A stretch of DNA of 64,000 bases from Ilyonectria destructans (lineage: Eukaryota; Ascomycota; Sordariomycetes; Hypocreales; Nectriaceae). Positions 1 to 9,486 of the stretch are shown piece by piece. Made by a program: the position numbers and the translations under genes. The DNA is taken from NCBI GenBank assembly GCA_020740775.1, contig JAHEWK010000002.1:5580001-5644000 (forward strand), read 5' to 3'. The notes under the pieces are model-generated. The model saw nothing but the letters and a program-made list of their open reading frames with translations. It was not told the DNA's origin and ran no database searches. The stretch's first letter is position 1. The number at the start of each line of letters is the position of its first letter.

Positions 1-646
1 GAATAGATAGTTCTGTCCCAGGTTCTAGGGCCATCAGAACTGGGAGATTACGGATCCAATTCTTGAAATTAGTTCCCTCAGTCTCCTCAAGAGAATACTT
101 ATCTTCATCAAGGTCTCTGATTGCATTTTCGACGTCATCTTGGACCTTCGCCTTGCGGAGCCGAGCAAGGAGCGACCGAATTTTGTCTTCCGTAAGATCA
201 ACGATTTTGTACAAAATCTCAGACTCCTTTTCTTTTATAGAAGAGACTGTGCAGAAATTAGTCAGTAAATGGAAATTTGCCTTCAGAATCATACCACCAG
301 AAGCAACGGCGGTAAGATCATCCAGAACAAGGTGGATGCGATCGACCACGTCTTGGGACACGCCGAGGTTGGAGGCAACACGCAACACAGTCCCCGTCGG
401 ACCGCCCTGTTCCAAACAGACTGCCGAAGCACTCTCTCCTCCTTTGCTAGAGGTTGAGCAGATTAGTGCAAAGGAGTCGAGGAACTTCTTGTGAAGACTC
501 TCTTGCTTGCCAGCACCTTCATGGGGGTGCCTGTCAAGGTTGTGTACTGTCGGCTCACCCCTAACTGGGTCAATAAGAGCCAGGAGGGTTGTAACCGAAA
601 CAAAGCGCTTGTGGGTATCGCCGGTGAGATCTCGTGCCTGAGACAT
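1..646 (-). CDS. Hypothetical fungal protein, N-terminal part only
   Basis: A reading frame opens at an ATG at 644-646 on the minus strand and stays open to the left edge, giving 215 visible residues with no stop, so the C-terminus lies outside the window. It begins MSQARDLTGDTHKRFVSVTT. It contains FLDSFALICSTSSKGGE followed by SAVCLEQGGPTGTVLRVASN, a layout I associate with a family of fungal hypothetical proteins, some of which carry an OTT_1508-like deaminase domain further on. That link is from memory and is weak. The second half is rich in charged residues and helix-forming (around DLTEDKIRSLLARLRKAKVQ). No intron is needed in the visible part. Function is unknown. The plus-strand ORFs over the same bases are shadows. 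Confidence 0.7.
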   Translation of the reverse strand, partial: MSQARDLTGDTHKRFVSVTTLLALIDPVRGEPTVHNLDRHPHEGAGKQESLHKKFLDSFALICSTSSKGGESASAVCLEQGGPTGTVLRVASNLGVSQDVVDRIHLVLDDLTAVASGGMILKANFHLLTNFCTVSSIKEKESEILYKIVDLTEDKIRSLLARLRKAKVQDDVENAIRDLDEDKYSLEETEGTNFKNWIRNLPVLMALEPGTELSI

Positions 647-1752
647 GGTATGGTCACTGAAGCGGCGTCGAGAGAGATACTCTTTGCGTAGGTAGTGCAG
701 TGATATCAGCGAAATGATGTATCCCAGATTCGGCGAGGGCGAGAGAGCATCTCCTCCATATCCTGGGAGCCTCAATATTCCTTCACCGCTAAGTGGTATA
801 TTTGCGAACCATTGCACACCGGAAAGGCAGATTTTTACAGCCTGATGTTACAGCCCCCCCGCGCGGATTTCCCGAGCTTTCGGTGAAGCCCTCCTAGCGG
901 ATTAGCACGGACTCGGCCTCTATGCGGGAGGCCCTCGATCTTGGATAGCTGAGTCAGATGAAAACGCCGCCGTGGTTCGCGAGCGCTTAGCGAGGATTGT
1001 TGGTTGGCCATCATTTGGGCTGTGCTCATGCAGGAGGCTACAAGGCGTACGGGTGTTTTCAACGGAGCCATCCCAAATGACGCCTCAATGTGTTGGGTCG
1101 GGGCGTTGGGCCGAAATGTACTCTCAATATGTGAAGTCAAAGTGTATCAAAGCATACCATGTGATATACCTCATTGCCGTTATCAGCTTGCCAGCTCTAA
1201 CTAACCGTTTTCAGTGTATGGTTATCAGCACATTTAGTCTGCCTCTCTATGAACAGGCTGAATTCAAAGGTGCCACGAGTTCGGTGGGCCTCCCGCATGA
1301 TGCATGGGCACCATGTTGATGTGATTCACTTTTCTGCCTCGTCAGGCCTAGAGCCTTGGTCAGTCCTAGAACTTGGCGTTTGAATTTGGGATTCTTCAAT
1401 AAGAATGACATTTGCCACCCACCTTGTCTCCCAAAGCTTCTGGTCCCGGACCAAGGACTAGAAACACCATTCATTCATTCAAGCTCCTCGCCCATCCTCT
1501 CTTAGGCTCGTGCCATTACTCGTGGGTCGGAAGGCCAACAGACCTGGCAAGTCGAGTTACATCACTCCTTTCTCCATGCCATTCATATCTTTGTTCGAAC
1601 CCAAGAGCACCTGGTATTTATAACAGTTTGACACCAAGAAACTCGTAGCTCGGATCCAGATGAAAGAGGTTCGATGGCAATCTCCTGATGACTGAATGCC
1701 ACGACGGATTAAACTGATGGATCTTCCAGCGACAGAAGTGAAATAGCTTGAC
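647..1752. other. Intergenic, no supported gene
   Basis: This 1.1-kb gap separates two divergently oriented genes and should hold both promoters. Short ORFs exist on both strands, but none shows recognisable composition or splice structure. Nothing else is seen. Confidence 0.5.
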
Positions 1753-2614
1753 ATGAATTCTCGGCCTGACTCGGCGTTTAGGCAGGGAGCTGCGAATCCT
1801 CCGCTATTGGAACAGGGTGACTCCGCAGCGGAGCAGTCTCCATGGTACTACACTCAAGGGTCGACTGATCCGGGATCTATTCATGGCGAGTTTTCCAACG
1901 CGAGATACGACTTTGGAAACTTTCAGACAGACAATGTCGCGATTGATCCAAGCCTGCTGCATCAAGCTGCACAGCCTCATCTCCAACCAGGAGTTTCAGC
2001 ACCACACCAGACGGCATGAGCCAATAGTGCATTGCAATCGAACTATCAAGACCCCGCGTTATTTGATGGGAATTCGGAGCAAACGGTGTTTGAGTATTCT
2101 GGCGATGTTACTGGGCAGCAATCGAACTCGGGCATGTCAACTTCCACGCGGGGGTACCCGGCGTCTTCCTTTGGTACCACTGCCCCTTCAGAGGAAAGAA
2201 AAGAAAAGAAACGGCGTCTTCGTTGTAACCGAAAAGATTGCAAGTACAGAGCATCGAACACGGACGAGTATGAGTAAGTCTAAACCTCACGCTCCTCTCC
2301 GCAGCCCTCAGAATTCGTCAGCACCTCCGAGAGACATTCTGCTCACAGTCATCGGGTCGTCATCTAGTCAACACAGACAAATGCATCGACAGTGCCCTAA
2401 AGAGGGCTGCTCTTGGGAAGGAGCCAGCGATGAGAAGGAGAAAAGTCGTCACGTTTGGACTCGTCACCAGAAATGGGCCGAGGATACCAATTATCCTCCC
2501 ATGGGATTGAATTGTGACATCTGCGGCAAAGTGTACAGACGGAAGGACTACGTCGCTCGTCATAAACGGGAGGATCACGATAACATAGGAAGAAATAGGA
2601 AGGATGGTGGTTGA
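1753..2614 (+). pseudogene. Three-finger C2H2 zinc-finger protein with in-frame TGA
   Basis: The frame opens at ATG 1753 and reads through one in-frame TGA (2017-2019) into a second open stretch. It is then spliced from 2273 to 2368 over a 94-bp intron (GTAAGT donor, CTAG acceptor). The splice is well supported because it rebuilds a complete finger: C-x4-C from the left exon, H-x3-H from the right (ending DQHRQMH). Two more fingers follow: CPKEGC with a later HVWTRH, then CDICGKVYRRKDYVARHKR with a final H. The N-terminal 150 residues are Ser/Gln/Pro-rich and look disordered, as in fungal C2H2 transcription regulators. The likely role is nuclear nucleic-acid binding; the target is unknown. 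No plausible intron removes the TGA without breaking the frame. The locus is therefore a pseudogene, a sequencing error, or a read-through case. Confidence 0.65.
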
Positions 2615-2658
2615 CTTTTTCGCTCAGTTGCTTCGCTTAGTTTTGCTCTTCACTACCT

Positions 2659-3186
2659 TCATTGCAGTCTTAATTCAAGCACGTTTTGTCTTTCAATATC
2701 ATTCCTTCCTAACCGAATTAACTGTGATTTTATTCGTATCGTCAAAACGAGGTGCAAATCAATGACCTGAAAGCGATTGGCTAGGACTCGACTCTTGATA
2801 TGGTGCCTTGTCAACCGTTCGATAGCCCAACTCCGCCAGCCGGGCCCGATAAACCGTGACTCCACGGCTGTTGTCTGAATACCCTCCAGTAGCCAACTTC
2901 GAGGACGATTTGTCGTTAGCCAACGATGCACGAGGCGGTCCGCGAAGGTTTCCCGCCAGAGGCCATACTGACTGGAGGCCTCCTGCCCTTTCTTGGAGCT
3001 GTTTAAGGTTGAAAGAACTCCGCGTCTGGCTGATTCAGAAAAGATGGGAGTCATGGCCACCTCTTCGACTTCATCATCAAAGTCATGTTGGGTCCGCAAA
3101 AGTTCCATGTGTATGTAGAGTGTTTCGTCCATGGATGAAGACGTGACAGCGCTGGAGATGGAACTTTCGGCAGATGATGTTTCCAT
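2659..3186 (-). CDS. Hypothetical protein, 175 residues
   Basis: A single open exon runs from the ATG at 3184-3186 to a stop at 2659. The N-terminus is Ser/Glu-rich (METSSAESSISSAVTSSSMD) and is followed by an acidic stretch (FDDEVEEVAMTP). The second half is rich in Trp and Arg, for example RLVHRWLTTNRPRSWLLEG and GPGWRSWAIERLTRHH. The composition looks coding, but I do not recognise a family. No signal peptide or membrane segment is visible. It ends 44 bp from the zinc-finger gene, tail to tail. It could be a lineage-specific gene or a decayed fragment. Confidence 0.45.
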   Translation of the reverse strand: METSSAESSISSAVTSSSMDETLYIHMELLRTQHDFDDEVEEVAMTPIFSESARRGVLSTLNSSKKGQEASSQYGLWRETFADRLVHRWLTTNRPRSWLLEGIQTTAVESRFIGPGWRSWAIERLTRHHIKSRVLANRFQVIDLHLVLTIRIKSQLIRLGRNDIERQNVLELRLQ

Positions 3187-4014
3187 GTTTTCGGAATTCC
3201 GTGTCAAGTGGTTCGGATGGAGCGTTCAGAGGTCAACGAATTGAGGAAACGATTTTAACTAGTTGGTCTGACAAAGATTGTGGGTATGAGACAGGCGGCG
3301 ATAAGTTTCTCGCGCAGTATCCGAGGTGGCGCCCAAAAGTTAAAACCAGAGATTTCACAGTTGGTCGTAATTTGGATTAGCACATAGCTCTCAGGGTCCC
3401 AATAAGTGCCAGGAAAGGGGATGAAGATCAAGACCAACATCTGGGTGGCCAAGAGACTGTTTATGATACCATGAGCCAGTCTTGGTGCGATGGTTCTCCA
3501 TTGTTTCCCATGTTAGTGGTCTTTCCAATGCAGCTTGCCAATAGCCTATTATACAGTTTGACAATCGGGGGACTAGTCATGGGCGCTGCCCACCAAGGTA
3601 TATACAGATTGAGAGCGAAAGGAGCAGTCCAAGTTTCACTAAGCGGGGGAGATGGAGGGCCCCCGGCATATAAGCCCCACGATGTAGCACACATCTTCCC
3701 CACCAAGGTTGAAATCAGTTCTGTCCATTGACAATACGATTGCTGCGAAACTAATGCGATTGGCAAACTGGGCGTTGGTCATCATTTGTGGGCATGCACG
3801 TCAGACAGTGAAGGATGCTATCCTGGCGTGACATTAGAGTCCTACTAAGCATCATAACGAGGTGTTCAGCCTCAATTAATCAACGGGCCAGCATTGTGGG
3901 AAAGTGGGAAACAGCCAGCCGCGATATCATGATTCTTCTTGGCCACGTGAATGCAGTTGTTGGTCGGATTTAGCACCCCAATCAGTGCCTTTGCGATGCA
4001 AATACAAATTTTTA
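3187..4014. other. Intergenic, no supported gene
   Basis: Overlapping ORFs on both strands at about 3.46-3.77 kb show no recognisable motif and appear to be mutual shadows. The right part is flanking sequence of the MITE. Nothing else is seen. Confidence 0.45.
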
Positions 4015-4339
4015 GGGTGTAAAATTGGGTACCCAAAGATAAGCTCAGTACCACCCATAGATAAGAAAAATTACCCTATAGCTAAATTCAGATTACCCAA
4101 GACTGCTTAAAAAAAATAAAAGATTTAATTTCTTCTATTTTAAAAGGAAATATTTAAAAATGATAGAGAATAGAAAATACAGTCATTTTTTAAATTAAAT
4201 TATTTGTTGACTTTTTATTACTCAGTCATATCTATTTCTATTTTAAGCTCTAATTTCTACCTAGAGGTACCCACGTTAAAATTTCAGTACCTACCTATGG
4301 GAGCGTTTTTTTGCGGGTACCCATGGGAATTTTACACTC
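4015..4339. mobile_element. Tc1/mariner-type MITE, 325 bp
   Basis: The element is AT-rich and has no coding capacity. Its left end reads GGGTGTAAAATT then GGGTACCC. The right end, read in reverse complement, gives GAGTGTAAAATT, four extra bases, then GGGTACCC, so the ends form imperfect terminal inverted repeats of about 20 bp. It is bounded by TA at 4013-4014 and TA at 4340-4341, the target duplication expected for Tc1/mariner transposases. No transposase is present, so this is a non-autonomous miniature element. Whether a full-length partner exists elsewhere in the genome cannot be judged from this window. Confidence 0.75.
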
Positions 4340-4484
4340 TAGACAATTGATCACTTCACTTTGGCCGAATCCCCCTCCAATTAGACATTCAGGATGCCAG
4401 CAGGAGGTTCATGTGTAGCCTTAGAGTACTAGAATACCTTCACGTTAGGTCCTTGCTGAGTGAAGAGTCAAGAGCCATCTCTTT

Positions 4485-5036
4485 GTGACTGACGATCCCC
4501 CTTGGATGACGCTCCTCCTGGCGGCACTAGGCGCTAGCCAGGACATCGGCGTGTTTATGTTTCACCAAGGAGCAAATCGCCCCCCAGCTACCGCCTTGTT
4601 CGTCAATTTTTCGCCCTTCTCGCCACCCTCGTTGTCGATTGTCTCACAGCTGTGTTTATTTATGCCTTTTCCACCCATTCTTTTACTCTTTTCGTTGATT
4701 AGGCCACTGCTCTCCTCTTCATTCATGTTGCCGCTCTATTCCTCACTCTCTTCATCCGTGTATCTAGAAGCACCACTGTCCTCATCGTCAGGCCCTTGTG
4801 TGTATTGGCGATTCAACTGGCGTTCGGGAATGGATTCCTCTTCTGGATCATCGATGAGTTTTGTGTGGACCCGTCGGTTCCGGATAACATTCCAATAAGC
4901 CGCGAACAGAGCTGTCCGCTATGGTCCGGCAACCTCTGCCACGCGAAAAGAATGATGATGACCTCAGATGACCTCGGACAGCCGAGACGCTCCGGATACT
5001 TCGGGGTCTTTGGCTTTGGCTGGCTATTGTCCTGAA
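4485..5036 (+). pseudogene. Decayed alkaline-ceramidase-like membrane protein
   Basis: Between about 4571 and 5036 one frame is open except for a single TAG at 4700-4702. It encodes strongly hydrophobic helices: FFALLATLVVDCLTAVFIYA, then ALLFIHVAALFLTLFIRVSR, then LAIQLAFGNGFLFWIIDEFC. The last resembles the G-x-x-x-W-x-I-D-x-x-C signature of alkaline phytoceramidases, ER/Golgi membrane enzymes that hydrolyse ceramide. Upstream in another frame LLAALGASQDIGVFMFHQG resembles the family's GIGSFxFHAT region, which implies a frameshift. The usual C-terminal GWWH segment is not found. The hydrophobic pattern and WIIDEFC are directly visible; the family call is an inference from pattern memory. 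Confidence 0.4.
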
Positions 5037-5039
5037 TAA

Positions 5040-7523
5040 AGGAAGAGCTAGGCCTAGGACCAGGCCGATGATGAGGCAGGTAGCGATGCACGCCTATGTG
5101 ATAGAAGGAAAAGCTTCACTGCCGTAATGGCCGTTGAAATTCGATATCCCGATATGTGACAAATCTGCAACTATGCACGTTTGCGCCTCGATGTGCTCCA
5201 CCGACAATGCCACCATGACAAAACGGCCCGTGGAGGCAATTAGGAGAAAGAACCAGGGTCGACTTAGCGCACTTGTTATTTTCCTTGTTACTTTCCCGGC
5301 TTCTTTTTCTCTGCGTTTGCCGTTCAAGACCAGCCAAGCGCGATGTCACGGCGGGAGGAGTACCAGTATCTCTTGGGGCGGCTTATCGTGGTGTCGCAGT
5401 GCATGACACCGGCATTCATTGGAGCCGAGCATTGCTTGATCTCACGTACGGTGTTTCGCGGCGCTTGGCGATGGCGATCGATCTCTGCATCTCGCTGGGT
5501 GGTAGGGGGGTGCCGCCGAGATATGGCGTTGCATCAATTGGCTGCTGTGTGGTTGGGCAATCTGTTTCGATGGGAGAACACAAAGATTCCTCAGGTCCAC
5601 GGTGTGAAACAGGCTGCTTGTTGCATCATTTGGGCGGCCCGAGGGCAGGGCGCTTGAATCGTGGAGTCAAGAAACCCACGAAAATAGAAACATACATGGT
5701 AAGCAAGGCCGGTGGGTTTGTATGTTTTTGCACATTTATGGCGGCGGCCTTTTCTTTGGCTCCTCCTGTTCTCGCATCGACGGCCCACAATAACGGGAGC
5801 ACGAAACGGGTTTTCATTCTTTATTTTATTTAAAATCAGCCCGGCTACTCACGTGGCATGACCTCTGTCTGTGGCTGTAGACCAGCTGTAGACCAGAGGA
5901 CCAGGCTCTTTATTAAATCTCTGGCTCCTCCTTGTTTAGTAAATCTCTACTGCGTAGTATTTCAATCGACATGGGTTTGGCCCGTATCAACACGAAAAAC
6001 CCGGACACAATGCGACAACGACCGTTGGCTCCGGGTTTTTCTCGTGCTGTGGAGACGCGGGTGGACAAGCCTCAAGCCGTCAAACCGTTGACCTGGGCGG
6101 CCATGTGCTAGATATTTGGAGGAAACAAGCTTCAGCAGATGCTTAATTGGTTCTACTTCGTGGAACCAGCCGTGTGCTTTTGTCTAGCCGCCGCGCCAGC
6201 CAATCGGCACCCGCTGGCCGACTGTTTCGAGGCGGCTCTCGGTCCCCTTATCTCTTACGGAGTAGTACTCCGTACGTGGTACGTAGGATATACTGTAATT
6301 AGCTAGCAGGAGGCGGCCAGAGCTCCGTTGGTGAAACGAAGTCCGGGCCCGACTCGGAGAGAAGCAGGGATCAAGGATCAAGGATCAAGCATAGAGGATG
6401 AAGCATATCTATCATCTATTAATATTCCCCGATCTACAACGTAGGAGACAGCAGCCCCCTGGCCCACCACACCCGACGGGTAAGAGCCGCGTCTCCCAGC
6501 CACTCTGATGGACGCCAATTGTTTAGATAACGGCCTGACGCGTCCCCCCCCCGTCCCCTGTCCTTTGATCCCTGTCCCTTTGATCCCTGTCCAATCGATC
6601 GTTCACGGCTCTGCCTAACTTAGAACACGGCGACGATCCAGGAGCACCCGAAAACACCTGCCTTCTACGGTACAGGCCTGTATCTGTAGTATCACAGTGA
6701 TGGGGCCCCCTCGGGCGTCCGAGTCTCTGAGACGGTTGACGTCCGCACGCACCCTTAGTCCCTTTGATCGGCGGCGGCCTAATTATGGCAGCCTCCTTTC
6801 GTGGGAGTCTTCTCAACTTGGCCCGCCAGCCACCACCACTCGCCACGCTTGGACAGAGCCGCACCATGGGCTTCCAACGACGCGCGAATGCTTCCATGCT
6901 TCACCGCTTCAACGCGTCAATTTCGGACTCCTTTGGAACTCTGAAAGCTTGGGTGAGCCAACGGCGGGTCTCCTTGCCCCAAAAAGAATGGCAAATGCCC
7001 AACTCTCAGGTCACCTCGCCTCGCCTCGCCATCACACCGAATGGCCTTCCTCAAACGGGTCCCGCCCTGACCGAGCTCTCCCAGAAAGATTGGCGTTTCA
7101 TTTGCACGATAGGACGGAGAAGGCCCACCAAACTAAAACCTCTGCTGGCCTAGCCATGTAGGACGCGAATCTATTCTCAGCAACTTGGTCGTCCGCGCGC
7201 GACCGAGTCGTTGCCAATGCTATATATCATCCGGTGCAAGACCCTCAGTGGTTTCGATGCAAAATCGGGGAGCTGGAATCCCTTTGTGCAGCGGTATTTC
7301 GTCTTTTGTCTCTCTTCTCATTCTCGGTTTCCCTCGTCTTTTTTTCTTTCTGTTTTTCTTTTCTGTAAGATTTCCTTTGCGTCTATCAACTTTCCATTTC
7401 GAGCTGGACTAACTGACTCTCTGCAAGAAGCATATATATTGTCCCCCCTACCTACATCACGAAAACCAATAAACAAGAAAAGCCCGCCCAAAAAGACGTA
7501 TCCGGTCCCCGTGGCTGCCCGTC
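5040..7523. promoter_or_regulatory. Long non-coding region upstream of the transporter
   Basis: No convincing gene is seen over 2.5 kb; the 186-residue ORF at 5273-5833 lacks recognisable motifs. The right end looks like a fungal promoter and leader: TATATAT at 7221-7227, then a long pyrimidine-rich tract (about 7310-7385) roughly 140 bp before the transporter ATG. A CTTTGATCCCTGTCC unit occurs twice near 6560-6590. Regulation cannot be read from this. Confidence 0.4.
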
Positions 7524-8946
7524 ATGGATAGAAGGGGTGAGAAATCGGCTTGGACCGACTCCGTCGTGTCGACTCGCAAGAACTCGGGGGAATGGCAGCT
7601 ATCGAGACCAAACTCGACCATTCTGTCTCATCTGGATCTCAAGATGGACCAGGGAAAAGGCACCAACCCCGACACAGATATCTACAGCACATCCATCACA
7701 CCAGTTGTCGAGAAAGGCGCCGACCCGCACCATGACGACTCAGACCACCACGGTGGTGTCGACATGTTCGATCCAAACCGGCCCAAGATGCCCTGGAAGC
7801 AGCGGCTGCACCACTTCACATGGGCATGGTACACGCTCACCATGAGTACCGGTGGTCTGTCACTCCTCATTTTCGCTCAGCCGCACCAGTTCCCCGGTCT
7901 CAGGCAGATCGGCATGGCTGTCTACGTGATCAACATCTTCCTGTTCGTCGGCGTCTGTTCCGCCATGCTGCTACGATTCTTCTTCAACCCCGGAGACATG
8001 GCCAAGTCGCTCACCCATGAGCGAGAAGGCTTCTTCTTCCCGACCTTCTTCCTCTCCATCGCGACCCTCATCACCAGCACCCAGCGCTACGCCATCCCCG
8101 ACAATGACTCGACGCTGGCGTGGGCCATCCAAGTGGCCTTTTGGGGATACGTGATCCTCACCCTCATGCTGGCCATCGGGCAGTACAGCTACGTATTCGC
8201 CGCCCACAGCTTCGGCCTGCAGACCATGATGCCGACGTGGATTCTTCCCATCTTTCCTATTATGCTTTCGGGCACGATTGCCTCCGTCATCGCCGACACT
8301 CAGCCTGAGATCGCGGCCGTTCCCATCATCGTGGCCGGCTTGACATGCCAGGGTCTCGGCCTGTCCGTCGCCATCCTCATGTATTCACACATGGTTGGCC
8401 GCTTGATGTCGGCCGGCCTGCCTAACCGCGAGCATCGTCCCGGCCTGTTTATGAACGTTGGCCCTCCGTCATTCACTGCTCTGGCCCTCATCGGCATGGC
8501 CAACGGCCTCCCGGACAGCTTCGACCCTGACCTGGACGGCGTCATCATCGATGCTGGCATCATCCGTACCATGGCCCTACTAACCGGCATCAGCCTCTGG
8601 GCTCTCGCCGCCTGGTGGTGGGGTATTGCCATAGTCGCAGTCCTCCAGTCGCCTCCCGTCTACTTCCATCTCGGCTGGTGGGCCATGGTCTTCCCCAACA
8701 CCGGCTGGATCCTCGCCACCATCTCCATCGCAAATGCCATGGCCAACGAGGCAGTCAAGTGGATGGGGACCGGCATGAGCATTGTGCTCGTCCTCACCTA
8801 CTTCTATGTCCTCTACCACCACATCCGGGCCGTGGTAGTACAAGATATCATGTACACTGGAAGGTGAGTTTCCACCTTGTCCCTAGTAACCACTTCTGAA
8901 CGATTACTAACTTGCCGGAAGGGACGAGGATTACAACGACCACTAG
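7524..8946 (+). CDS. Mae1-like C4-dicarboxylate/malate transporter (TDT/SLAC1 family)
   Basis: CDS join(7524..8863, 8922..8946), 454 residues. The 58-bp intron has a GTGAGT donor, an ACTAAC branch site and a GGAAG acceptor; splicing replaces an early stop with a short acidic tail, DEDYNDH. The N-terminal 95 residues are hydrophilic and cytosolic. About ten membrane segments follow, beginning at LHHFTWAWYTLTMSTGGLSL, a hallmark of fungal malic-acid transport proteins. Family members carry malate and related dicarboxylates across the plasma membrane. The related Ssu1 sulfite pumps differ in this segment, so the Mae1-like branch is preferred. Length is normal. An alternative ATG 40 codons downstream exists, but the first ATG directly follows a pyrimidine-rich leader and was chosen. 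Confidence 0.88.
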
Positions 8947-9486
8947 TCCTAGTGAGATTGGGGGTGTCAGTGAGACGTGGAGACAACTGCTGCTGTAGGA
9001 TCTGCAGGCTGTTTGTCGCTTGCGCTTGGTCACTTGCGTAGGCCTACGTGATTCAACTTGGGGACGGGGAGGGCAAATTAATTTGATCCATGCCAGATGA
9101 TTCGGATGCCCAATGGCAACAACATTGAATGCAAACTATTTAAGCGCTCGTTTTCGTGCCTCGATTTCAATCGCCCTAGAATTACGCCTTGCTGCTCTCT
9201 ATCTAGCATAGAATTCTCGAACAAACTGTCCCCTTGAGTCAAACAGTCGCATTGCTATCCGTCGTGTTCCCACTCAGGAGCCATGAGCCTCTGTATAATT
9301 CCAGCCGCCCCGTTCAGCCTTAACCCCGGATGAGCTAGCATAACAGCCGTGACCAAAGGATCGCCTTTAGGCTTCTTCTCATGACTGACATCTCAAATAT
9401 GAGCACCTTGGCTTTCACCTACCTACCCAGGCCGTGTATAAGACAAACTTTGCTCAGCTGAAGCTAATACTATTGGACAGAATCTA
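8947..9486. other. Intergenic, convergent 3' ends
   Basis: This 540-bp gap lies between two convergent genes and should contain both terminators. No gene, repeat or RNA was recognised. Confidence 0.5.

Noticed and set aside
835..1319. Overlapping ORFs of 101 and 115 residues on opposite strands
   Set aside because: They shadow each other and neither shows splice signals or protein-like composition.
5273..5833. 186-residue plus-strand ORF upstream of the transporter
   Set aside because: It has no recognisable motif or family, an irregular composition, and lies in a long promoter-like region. Length alone is not enough.
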